Shown here one piece after another: positions 48,450 to 57,477 of a stretch of 64,000 bases of DNA. A model generated the notes under the pieces. That model made no database searches, was not told where the DNA came from, and saw only the letters and a program-made list of their open reading frames with translations. The DNA lies in the NCBI RefSeq assembly GCF_008000895.1, contig NZ_CP042823.1, forward strand, positions 3,438,001-3,502,000. Direction: 5' to 3'. Within the stretch, counting starts at the first letter, position 1; each line of letters begins with the position of its first letter. Position numbers and translations under genes: made by a program. The stretch comes from Methylobacterium sp. WL1 (GTDB lineage: Bacteria > Pseudomonadota > Alphaproteobacteria > Rhizobiales > Beijerinckiaceae).

Positions 48450-48635
48450 ATGAAGGCCAAGCCATACGTGGTCTCGGGCGAAGCGCTGCTCGTCTCGGTG
48501 CTGCTCCTCCTGTCGGGGGCGATGCTGTTCGAGTGGATGGTGATCTCGCCGGACAGTCCGGTCTCTGCGCTCCTGCGCGTGATCGGCGCCGCGGCTGCCG
48601 CCTTTGTGGCGATCCTGCCCTTCCGCCGAGCCTGA
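48450..48635 (+). CDS. Small two-helix membrane protein
   Basis: 61 aa starting at an ATG with AGGGGG at seven bases. Two hydrophobic segments (ALLVSVLLLLSGAMLFEWMV and ALLRVIGAAAAAFVAILPF) with short charged ends. No family recognised. The natural ribosome site and clean topology support a real gene. Confidence 0.6.
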   Translation: MKAKPYVVSGEALLVSVLLLLSGAMLFEWMVISPDSPVSALLRVIGAAAAAFVAILPFRRA

Positions 48636-48644
48636 GCACCACAC

Positions 48645-49670
48645 TCACCAGTCGCTGAGCGCAGCGCGCTTCCAGCGGTCGGGGGCGACGCAGCGATACT
48701 CGAAGGCTTCGTCCCAGGCATGATCGCCCGGCGAGCAGGTCTCACGGCTGCTCCGCGGCGGGTTCGATGGCGTCTCCCGGACGGAGGCGGCCTGAACCCG
48801 TCCCCCATCGCTCACCCGGAACACGGGACCGTTCCCGGTCCCGTAGACCAGATCCCGGCCATCGAAGCCTAAGGTGCGCGCGAAGGCACCGTCACGGTTG
48901 CCGTCGAGCGCGATCGACTGGCCCGCGCCCAGCAGGATCGGCACACCGGTGAAACGGCCGGCCGCGGTGTCGATCCCGATCCCGTAGGTGCCCTCCCCTT
49001 GGAACGAGAAACCACGGTCGGTCACCGAGCCGGGGAGGTTGCCCAGCAGGACGCCGTAGCCGGTGTGGGCGCCCGGAACGCCGCCCGTGGAGATCTGAAG
49101 GCCGACCCGTTGGCGATTGCGATCCGTCGTCGGCGATTGCGCGGAAACGTCGATCTCGGCTCCGATGCAGGAGGCGACCGGGTCGGCCTCCTGGGTCATG
49201 TCCACGCAGTTGAAGTTTCCGGCCCAGGACGGCCCCACCGGACCGATGCCGTTGGGCTCCTTGAAGATCGTGCCGTTAACGGCAACGTTCTGCGCTCCGG
49301 TGCTGGCCAGGCTCCGGTTGTGCAGTTCGCCCGTGATCGTCCACTCGTAGCCAGCATTCTGCGGGCCCGACGAGCCCAGCGCCCACAGCGCCTTGTAGGT
49401 GTGGCCCGGCTCTCCCGACCCCTCCGGGATGTGCCGGTCGACCCGCAGCGTCGAAGCAGGATCGAAACCCCCTGGACGGTTCCACAGGAATGCGTGGCCG
49501 CCGTCGAGGCCCGGCAGGCCGCTGCCCTGGACATCGTGGGAGAGCCCCGTGGTCCAGGATGGGGGCGCTGCAGGGGTGGGCGCGACGCCGGGCGCCTCGG
49601 CGCGGATGGTGGCCGGCAAGGCGGCCGAGACGAGACATGACAAGACTGCGAGGCGGGGGCGGATGCGCAT
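48645..49670 (-). CDS. Secreted hypothetical protein with beta-rich ectodomain
   Basis: 341 aa. Signal peptide RPRLAVLSCLVSAALPATIR-A. The mature part includes HAFLWNRPGGFDPASTLRVD, YEWTITGELHNRSLASTGAQ, NFNCVDMTQEADPVASCIGA and GFSFQGEGTYGIGIDTAAGR, suggesting a jelly-roll or tail-spike-like beta fold with two paired cysteines; the pattern resembles hypothetical phage- or Methylobacterium-type ectodomains. ATG with GGAG at seven bases. It ends with CSPGDHAWDEAFEYRCVAPD, another disulfide candidate. Function unknown. Confidence 0.7.
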   Translation of the reverse strand: MRIRPRLAVLSCLVSAALPATIRAEAPGVAPTPAAPPSWTTGLSHDVQGSGLPGLDGGHAFLWNRPGGFDPASTLRVDRHIPEGSGEPGHTYKALWALGSSGPQNAGYEWTITGELHNRSLASTGAQNVAVNGTIFKEPNGIGPVGPSWAGNFNCVDMTQEADPVASCIGAEIDVSAQSPTTDRNRQRVGLQISTGGVPGAHTGYGVLLGNLPGSVTDRGFSFQGEGTYGIGIDTAAGRFTGVPILLGAGQSIALDGNRDGAFARTLGFDGRDLVYGTGNGPVFRVSDGGRVQAASVRETPSNPPRSSRETCSPGDHAWDEAFEYRCVAPDRWKRAALSDW

Positions 49671-49853
49671 GGATCGTCTCCGGGGCCCCGTGGGTGCTGG
49701 GGGCGTCGAGGTTGTGCGCCGAGCCTGCCGGCTCGGCATCGGAAAAGCCATGATTCCGGCAACTGGCTCGAACGCGGTGGTCGGACCGTGCGTTTGGGTC
49801 CCACAGAGCATCGTGATCTGATGCGCAACACATCGAGATGAGGAGAGCGACCT

Positions 49854-49976
49854 GTGTCGAAGTCGCTGCGATTCCTGCGGAACTGGTTCCTGCTGTCGAT
49901 CCCGGTCGGGTTGTTCGTCGGCCGCTTCATCAAGGCGGGCAAAGGACCGCCAATGCCCAAGGATGAGCGTCGGTAG
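49854..49976 (+). CDS. Very small membrane protein (40 aa)
   Basis: GTG start with GAGGAG nearby opens SKSLRFLRNWFLLSIPVGLF followed by VGRFIKAGKGPPMPKDERR. One hydrophobic helix with a basic cytoplasmic end and a charged C-terminus is typical of small membrane-anchored regulatory or structural proteins. Too short to place in a family. Divergent to the secreted protein gene. Confidence 0.5.
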   Translation: MSKSLRFLRNWFLLSIPVGLFVGRFIKAGKGPPMPKDERR

Positions 49977-50172
49977 CAGCCGCAGCGCATCGCCGGATGC
50001 ACGCCGCTCGTGACAGAGGGCGGCGTGCGCCGATCCGCGCACAACGTCGGAGGTTCAATCCGGAACTTTAATTTCGTGAAGATACAACCATAGTCAATCG
50101 ATCATTAGTGTTTTCGGCGCATTTTTACTGACATCGCGGCATATCGGCCGAGATTTCCAGGGTCATTCGGCC

Positions 50173-50454
50173 ATGCCCCGCACCGCCAGGCCCCCGAGCG
50201 GCTTCGTCGAGCGACGCACCAGCGACCGCAAGGCAACGGCGCTCCTGGCCTTCGCGCAGCACCCCGACGGATCGCGCTTTCCCTGCCGGATCCAGAACCT
50301 TTCCGACGGCGGCGCTATGCTGGAATTCCTCGGCTCCCAGGCTGTCACGTTGGAGACGGCGTTCGACCTCGTGCTGGCGAATACCGAAATACGCTACGCC
50401 GTGAAACTAATCTGGCGGAAAGAGCGGACGGCCGGGGTTCTGTTCTGCGTGTGA
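50173..50454 (+). CDS. PilZ domain protein
   Basis: 93 aa, a single PilZ domain. The c-di-GMP motif is RRTSDRK (RxxxR region) and NLSDGGAMLEF the (D/N)xSxxG part. It binds cyclic di-GMP in family members and alters targets such as flagella or polysaccharide synthesis. The ATG has GGGTC upstream, a weak site. Stand-alone; the AT-rich 120-base region before it (50041-50160) probably holds its promoter. Confidence 0.85.
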   Translation: MPRTARPPSGFVERRTSDRKATALLAFAQHPDGSRFPCRIQNLSDGGAMLEFLGSQAVTLETAFDLVLANTEIRYAVKLIWRKERTAGVLFCV

Positions 50455-50641
50455 GAACCGATTGGCCCGAAACTGCGAATCGCAATCTTCGCGGCACACA
50501 AGATAAGCACACACAAGGACAACGTAGAATTTTTCTGATTTTCTAACTATTTACTTCTCGTCTGCCGGCTTTGGTCATCCGTACGCGATCGGATCAAGCC
50601 GGAGCCCGATCTCATTCGGGTCTTCATCATCGTGAATTGCA

Positions 50642-50717
50642 TGGTGAGCGCGCTGGGACTCGAACCCAGGACCTACAGATTAAAAGTCCGTTGCTCTACC
50701 AGCTGAGCTACGCGCTC
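50642..50717 (-). tRNA. tRNA-Lys (anticodon TTT)
   Basis: 76 nt with encoded CCA. Acceptor GAGCGCG pairs CGCGCTC, D-arm TAGCTCAGCTGGTAGAGCA, anticodon loop CTTTTAA with TTT, T-arm CTGGG-TTCGAGT-CCCAG, discriminator A. It decodes AAA and AAG. It lies 95 bases downstream of cmk, transcribed the same way. Confidence 0.96.
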
Positions 50718-50812
50718 GCGTCCGGGGACCGCCCTGCGGCGGCCGCGCGGGGACGGCGCGTTCGCAATAGGTGAGCGGGGCCGGGGGGTCAACACGTGGT
50801 TGTGGGTGGTGC

Positions 50813-51451
50813 CTATTCGCCGTCCCCGCGAGCGCGCTCGACAATGCTCCGGGCCTCGGCGAAGGCTGCGTCCGGGTCGAGGGTGGTGGTGTCCAAGCGG
50901 ACCGCGTCGTCGGCCATGCGCAGCGGCGCTGCGGCCCGGGAGGCGTCGCGGGCGTCGCGGGCCTCGATGTCGGACAGGATCGCCGAGAAGGTCGCGGCTT
51001 CGCCGCGTCCGCTGAGTTCGAGGTGGCGACGGCGGGCGCGCTCCTGGGACGAGGCGGTGATGAACAGCTTCACGCTGGCCATCGGGCAAACCACCGTGCC
51101 GATGTCGCGACCGTCCAGCACGGCGCCCTGAGGATCGGCCGCGAAGCGGCGTTGCCAAGCCAGCAGGGCGGCGCGCACCTCTGGGACTGCCGAGATCCGC
51201 GAGGCCGCCTCGCCCATGGCGCGGTCGCGAAGGCGCGGATCATCCAACCTGTCGGCGTCGAGGGCCTGGGCCGCCCGGGACGCGGCCTCCGAATCGTCCA
51301 GGGACAGGCCGGAATCGATCATGGACAGCGCAACGGCACGGTAGAGGAGCCCGGTGTCGAGATGCGGCAGCCGGTAATGGTCGGCCAGTCGCTTAGCCAG
51401 CGTTCCCTTGCCGGAGGCGGCCGGTCCATCGATCGCGATGACGAGCGGCAT
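50813..51451 (-). CDS. cmk: Cytidylate kinase
   Basis: 212 aa. P-loop GPAASGKGTLAKRLA at residues 9-17, LDTGLLYRAVAL, and the DGRDIGTVVCPMASVKLFIT block with the NMP-binding RDIG. LSGRGEAATFSAILSDIEAR includes the LID arginines. It phosphorylates CMP and dCMP. It is transcribed after aroA, four bases apart, an arrangement common in this order; the rpsA gene that usually follows is not here, a tRNA-Lys follows instead. Confidence 0.96.
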   Translation of the reverse strand: MPLVIAIDGPAASGKGTLAKRLADHYRLPHLDTGLLYRAVALSMIDSGLSLDDSEAASRAAQALDADRLDDPRLRDRAMGEAASRISAVPEVRAALLAWQRRFAADPQGAVLDGRDIGTVVCPMASVKLFITASSQERARRRHLELSGRGEAATFSAILSDIEARDARDASRAAAPLRMADDAVRLDTTTLDPDAAFAEARSIVERARGDGE

Positions 51452-51455
51452 GATG

Positions 51456-52922
<1,467 letters not shown>

Positions 52923-53045
52923 TCATCCGTCGCGCTCCCCCGACGTCCCGCCGGAAACGGGGTCTGCAGCGCGATGGACAGGTGCGGGAGCCGCGACTAC
53001 CGGGAGCGACTTCTAAAGGCAGCGGAGGCGACGAGGTATCAGTGC

Positions 53046-53320
53046 GTGGCCCGCCACGAACTTGGCATGACGCGCCAATGCCCGCGTGGCGGCGCGACGT
53101 TCGACGACGGCGCCCGCGAGCTTCCGCCTGCCCGAGATGCGGTGCGGTATACCTCGCGGCGAGCAGGCGTGTCGCGGCGCCACCCCTGAGGCGCGGCCAG
53201 CCGACGCCCAGGACGGGATTCGGCCGGGGGCGACACCGTCGTCGGGGAGGAGGCTTCCGGCGACGACGCTTGCGGTCTGATCGGCAGCGATCTCGAGACT
53301 GACGAAGAAACTCGACCCGT
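53046..53320 (+). pseudogene. Broken FYDLN_acid (TIGR02300-like) gene
   Basis: Three pieces in different frames rebuild the gene. First, ARHELGMTRQCPRGGATFDD corresponds to the start of this family (..ELGTKRxCPxCGAxFYDLN), with the second Cys of the first CxxC lost to Gly. Second, ASACPRCGAVYL is the second CxxC. Third, an acidic tail GDDACGLIGSDLETDEET follows. At least two frameshifts separate them. The small acidic zinc-ribbon protein usually sits between aroA and tRNA-Ala in this group, as its position here; function is unknown. The disruption may be real decay. Confidence 0.6.
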
Positions 53321-53503
53321 TCCGGCGCCCAGACTTCGAAGAGTTCACGAAGCGTCCGTGGAGAGTCCAAGACGGTCGGCGTTTCGACGAAGAATCCCGA
53401 AAAAGGGGGTTGAGTCCGCGGAAAGAGCCGCCTATAGAACCGGCCTCGCCGGACGCCAGCCGGTCGGCGAGACCCTGCGGGACCCAAACCGCGGCGGACA
53501 AGT

Positions 53504-53579
53504 GGGGCCTTAGCTCAGCTGGGAGAGCGCTTCCATGGCATGGAAGAGGTCATCGGTTCGATCCCGTTAGGCTCCACCA
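53504..53579 (+). tRNA. tRNA-Ala (anticodon GGC)
   Basis: 76 nt with encoded CCA. Acceptor GGGGCCT pairs AGGCTCC with one G-T wobble; D-arm TAGCTCAGCTGGGAGAGC, anticodon stem CTTCC/GGAAG with loop ATGGCAT and anticodon GGC, T-arm with TTCGATC. It decodes GCC and GCT. It stands between the broken FYDLN gene and the Lrp-type regulator. Confidence 0.95.
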
Positions 53580-53660
53580 TTTTCCTTTCAGCGTGACGCC
53601 GCCGGTTCAGGCCGGCTCCGCTGGCCGATCTGACAATACTTTATTCCGCGAACGGCCGGC

Positions 53661-54149
53661 TCACCGCGTCAGGTGCCCGAGCGGCAGCGCCGTGGTGTAC
53701 TTCACCTGACCCAGCGCGAAGCTGGAGCGGATGTTGGCGACGCCCGGAATGCGCGTGAGGTGGTCGAGCACCAGGCGCTGGTACTGGCCGAGATCCTCCA
53801 CCACCACCCGCAGCATGTAGTCGGCCTCGCCGCTCATCAGGTAGCATTCCATCACCTCGGGGCGGCTGCGGACCGCCTCGTCGAAGGCCTGGAGGGCCGC
53901 CTGGGTCTGCTTCTCCAGCGAGACGTGGACGAAGACGTTCACCGCGAGCCCGAGGCTCATCGGATCGACCACCGCGACGCAGCCCCGGATGATTCCGGCC
54001 TCCTTCAGGTCGTTGACCCGGCGCCAGCACGGCGAGGTCGAAAGCCCGACCTGCTCGGCGAGGTCGGCGATGCTGATCTCGCTGTCCTGCTGCAGGCGTT
54101 CGAGGATGCGCAGGCTGGCTGGGTCGAGATGGGCCGGTCGGGAGGCCAT
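53661..54149 (-). CDS. Lrp/AsnC family transcriptional regulator
   Basis: 162 aa. The N-terminal HTH runs ASLRILERLQQDSEISIADL and AEQVGLSTSPCWRRVNDLKE, the AsnC-family reader head. The RAM ligand-binding domain follows (VDPMSLGLAVNVFVHVSLEK, ECYLMSGEADYMLRVVVEDL, IPGVANIRSSFALGQVKYTT). These regulators form octamers and sense amino acids or 2-oxo acids. It is divergent from aceE, so control of the pyruvate dehydrogenase operon is likely by position. ATG with GGAG at nine bases. Confidence 0.92.
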   Translation of the reverse strand: MASRPAHLDPASLRILERLQQDSEISIADLAEQVGLSTSPCWRRVNDLKEAGIIRGCVAVVDPMSLGLAVNVFVHVSLEKQTQAALQAFDEAVRSRPEVMECYLMSGEADYMLRVVVEDLGQYQRLVLDHLTRIPGVANIRSSFALGQVKYTTALPLGHLTR

Positions 54150-54550
54150 TGTTTCGCTCTCCGGTTTGCCACGGGCATAGCATGCCGCTGAGCACGTGAC
54201 GGCAGGAAAGTTTTTTGGCGGCACCGCTGCGCGCCGGGCAAGCGCCTTCGATCCTCTGTTCGTCCGACCGCCCTGGGTCTTGCACCCAAACCCAAACGCC
54301 GCCCCGTCATGCCGGAGCCGCCGAGGGTGCAGGATCTCGCTCTGCCAGTGTTCCTGTTTGCCTGCGGCGCCGCGAAATGACCGGGTCGCTCATCTTGAAG
54401 CCACTTCAGCGGCTCACAATCGGTACGATTGACCGTCGTAACGCAAATATCGAGCAAAACATTCCAATCATCGGCCCTCGATGACAAAAATTCGGCACAT
54501 CCCGCCGCCGGGAAGCTCGTATGCTCCGATCAAAATCGGGAGCCGCACCC
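54150..54550. promoter_or_regulatory. Divergent promoter region of lrp-type gene and aceE operon
   Basis: 400 bases free of genes, with an AT-richer part at 54415-54500 (CGCAAATATCGAGCAAAACA, then TTCCAATCAT and ATGACAAAAATTCGGC). Lrp-type proteins often bind such AT-rich degenerate palindromes. Exact promoter and operator boxes could not be fixed by eye. Confidence 0.45.
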
Positions 54551-57226
54551 ATGAACGCCATACCGCCGAGGACGACGATCGCGCGGTCCGCCGAGGTCGA
54601 TCACGATCCGGCTGAGACCCAGGATTGGCTGGCCGCCCTCGAATCGCTGTTTCGCACTGAGGGCGCGGCCCGGGCGCGGTTCATCCTCGACCGGCTGGAG
54701 CGGCGCTCGAAGGAGATCGGCATCCTCGACGAGGCCCTGCCCTACTCGCCCTACCGCAACACCATCGCCTTGGAGAAGCAGCCGCGCTACCCGGGCGACC
54801 TCGACATCGAGGAACGGCTCACCTCGATCATGCGCTGGAACGCGCTGGCCATGGTGGTGCGGGCCAACATGGCCTACGGCGAGCTCGGCGGGCACGTGGC
54901 GAGCTACGCCTCGGCGGCGGAGCTGTTCGAGGTCGGGTTCAACCACTTCTTCAAGGGCGGTCCGGACGGCGACCTCGTCTATTTCCAGCCGCACTCGGCG
55001 CCGGGCGTCTACGCCCGCGCCTTCCTGGAAGGCCGGCTCTCCGAGGAGCAGCTGAAGCACTACCGCCAGGAGATCGCCGGCGACGGCCTGTGCTCCTATC
55101 CGCATCCCTGGTTGATGCCGGATTTCTGGCAGGTCCCGACGGGCTCGATGGGCATCGGCCCGATCCACGCCGTCTACCAAGCGCGGTTCATGCGCTATCT
55201 CGGCCACCGGGGGCTGGCCGACACCTCCGCCCGGCACGTCTGGGGCGTGTTCGGCGACGGCGAGATGGACGAGCCGGAATCGATCGGCGGCCTCGCGCTC
55301 GCCGCCCGGGAGAAGCTCGACAACCTCACCTTCGTGATCAACTGCAACCTGCAGCGGCTGGACGGCCCGGTGCGCGGCAACGGCCAGATCATCCAGGAGC
55401 TCGAGAGCCTGTTCCGCGGGGCGGGCTGGAACGTCATCAAGGTGCTGTGGGGCTCCGAGTGGGACGGGATCTTCGCCCGCGATACCAACCACGCCCTGCT
55501 GCGCCGCTTCGCCGACACCGTGGACGGCAAGTACCAGACGCTCGGTGCCAAGGACGGCGCCTACAACCTCGCCCACTTCTTCGGGGAGGACGAGGAGGTC
55601 CGCGAACTCGTCGCGCACATGTCGGATGCCGACGTGGACCGGCTGAAGCGTGGCGGCCACGATTTCCGCAAGCTCTACGCGGCCTTCGCCGCCGCCAAGG
55701 CCACCAAGGGCCGCCCGACCGTGATCCTGGCCAAGACCAAGAAGGGCTACGGCATGGGCGGCGCGGGCGAGTCGCGCATGACCGCCCACCAAGCCAAGAA
55801 GCTGGACGTGGATGCGCTCCGCGCCTTCCGCGACCGTTTCGCCCTGCCGCTCACCGACGCGCAGGTGGAGGGCCTGTCCTTCTACAAGCCGGCCGAGGAC
55901 GGCGCCGAGATGCGGTACCTGCGCGAACGCCGCGAGATGCTGGGCGGCGTGCTGCCGGCCCGCCGCCGCACGGCGCCGACCGTTACCGTGCCGCCGCTCT
56001 CGACCTATGCTGGGTTCGCCCTCGAGGCGGCCGGCAAGGAGATGTCGACCACCACCGCGGTGGTCCGCCTGTTCGGCAACCTGCTGAAGCACAAGGATCT
56101 CGGGCCGCGCATCGTCCCGATCGTCGCCGACGAGGCGCGCACCTTCGGCATGGCCAACCTGTTCCGGCAGGTGGGGATCTACGCCCCCGAGGGGCAGCTC
56201 TACGAGCCGGAGGATGCCGGCTCGATGCTGTATTACCGCGAGGCGCGGGACGGTCAGTTGCTGGAGGAAGGCATCACCGAGGCCGGGGCGATCTCGTCCT
56301 GGACCGCGGCGGCTACGGCCTACAGCGTCCACGGCCTGTCGATGCTGCCGTTCTACATCTACTACTCGATGTTCGGGTTCCAGCGCGTCGGCGACCTGAT
56401 CTGGGCGGCGGCCGACCAGCGGGCGCGCGGCTTCCTGATCGGCGCCACGGCCGGCCGCACGACGCTCGGCGGCGAGGGCCTGCAGCACCAGGACGGGTCG
56501 AGCCACCTCGCCGCCGCCGGTATCCCGAACTGCCGGGCCTACGATCCGGCCTTCGCGTACGAGATGGCGGTGATCATCGATCGCGGCGCCCGGGCGATGA
56601 TGGAAGAGGGTGAGGACGCCTTCTATTACCTCACCGCCATGAACGAGAACTACGCCCAGCCGTCGATGCCGGCGGGCGCGGAAGAGGGCATCCTGAGGGG
56701 GATGTACCGCCTGGGGGGCCCGGACATCGGCCCTGCGGCGGTGCGGCTCATCGGCTCGGGCGCGATCCTGCCCGAGGTAATCGCAGCCGCAGCCCTGCTG
56801 GCGCAGGATTGGGGGATCGCGGCCGAGCTGTTCAGCGTCACCAGCTTCAGCGAGCTCGCACGCGACGCGAGAGAGGCCGAGCGCCGGGCGATGCTCCACC
56901 CGGAGGCCGAAGCGCCCAAGAGCCACGTGGCTGCCCTGCTGCCGGGCGCGACGCCGATCGTGGCGGCGACCGACTACGTCCGGGCCTACCCGCAACTGAT
57001 CGCCTCCTATCTCGGCGCCCGGTTCGTGACGCTCGGCACCGACGGATTCGGCCGCAGCGACACCCGCAACGCGCTCCGCCGCTTCTTCGAGGTGGACCGG
57101 CAGCACGTGGTGGTGGCCGCCCTGCACGCGCTGGCCGAGGCCGGCACGGTGCCGCGCGCCACGGTCGCCGAGGCGATCCGGCGCTACGGGATCGACGCGG
57201 ACACGCCGGCGCCCTGGACGATCTGA
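54551..57226 (+). CDS. aceE: Pyruvate dehydrogenase E1 component, homodimeric type
   Basis: 891 aa, the full length of AceE. The N-terminus RRSKEIGILDEALPYSPYRN and NTIALEKQPRYPGDLDIEER match the homodimeric class. The ThDP motif is VFGDGEMDEPESIG ... FVINCNLQ (GDG to N). ISSWTAAATAYSVHGLSMLP and GRTTLGGEGLQHQDGSSHLA belong to the transketolase-like half. It decarboxylates pyruvate and transfers the acetyl group to the E2 lipoyl arm. Alphaproteobacteria usually use the alpha2-beta2 E1, so this is probably an additional or acquired complex. ATG with GGGAG upstream; ten codons further upstream are optional. Confidence 0.95.
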   Translation: MNAIPPRTTIARSAEVDHDPAETQDWLAALESLFRTEGAARARFILDRLERRSKEIGILDEALPYSPYRNTIALEKQPRYPGDLDIEERLTSIMRWNALAMVVRANMAYGELGGHVASYASAAELFEVGFNHFFKGGPDGDLVYFQPHSAPGVYARAFLEGRLSEEQLKHYRQEIAGDGLCSYPHPWLMPDFWQVPTGSMGIGPIHAVYQARFMRYLGHRGLADTSARHVWGVFGDGEMDEPESIGGLALAAREKLDNLTFVINCNLQRLDGPVRGNGQIIQELESLFRGAGWNVIKVLWGSEWDGIFARDTNHALLRRFADTVDGKYQTLGAKDGAYNLAHFFGEDEEVRELVAHMSDADVDRLKRGGHDFRKLYAAFAAAKATKGRPTVILAKTKKGYGMGGAGESRMTAHQAKKLDVDALRAFRDRFALPLTDAQVEGLSFYKPAEDGAEMRYLRERREMLGGVLPARRRTAPTVTVPPLSTYAGFALEAAGKEMSTTTAVVRLFGNLLKHKDLGPRIVPIVADEARTFGMANLFRQVGIYAPEGQLYEPEDAGSMLYYREARDGQLLEEGITEAGAISSWTAAATAYSVHGLSMLPFYIYYSMFGFQRVGDLIWAAADQRARGFLIGATAGRTTLGGEGLQHQDGSSHLAAAGIPNCRAYDPAFAYEMAVIIDRGARAMMEEGEDAFYYLTAMNENYAQPSMPAGAEEGILRGMYRLGGPDIGPAAVRLIGSGAILPEVIAAAALLAQDWGIAAELFSVTSFSELARDAREAERRAMLHPEAEAPKSHVAALLPGATPIVAATDYVRAYPQLIASYLGARFVTLGTDGFGRSDTRNALRRFFEVDRQHVVVAALHALAEAGTVPRATVAEAIRRYGIDADTPAPWTI

Positions 57227-57249
57227 CGGCCAGTGCGACCTGACGAACT

Positions 57250-57382
57250 CCCACCCGCGACCTCATCCTGAGGTGCGTCCGCGTAGCGGATGCCTCGAAG
57301 GAGCCCTCCAGCCGGCCGCGCGATCCCTGGAGATCTCCTTCGAAGCTGCTGCGCAGCACCTCAGGATGAGGTCGCGGGTGGG
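57250..57382. repeat. Large palindromic repeat between aceE and aceF
   Basis: Two 27-base arms (57250-57276 and 57356-57382; CCCACCCGCGACCTCATCCT read outward, then GAGGTGC) are perfect complements 79 bases apart. Inside, a second imperfect pair (TCGAAGGAG..CTCCAG and its counterpart) extends the symmetry. The CCTCATCCTGAGG core recurs as dispersed repeats in related genomes. The RNA would form a strong hairpin in the operon transcript and may affect relative aceE/aceF expression. Confidence 0.75.
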
Positions 57383-57477
57383 AAGCCACCGGACGTCGCA
57401 GTCGCTTCGCGAGGCCCCCGGGCCCCGCCCGCACCAAACGACAATCCGCTCCAGACAAGCCACGGAAACCCGCCCGC

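Noticed and set aside
54530..57127. 865-codon open frame antisense to aceE
   Set aside because: It mirrors aceE codon bias in GC-rich DNA; the peptide is Arg/Val/Gly-rich without domains, whereas aceE is complete on the plus strand.
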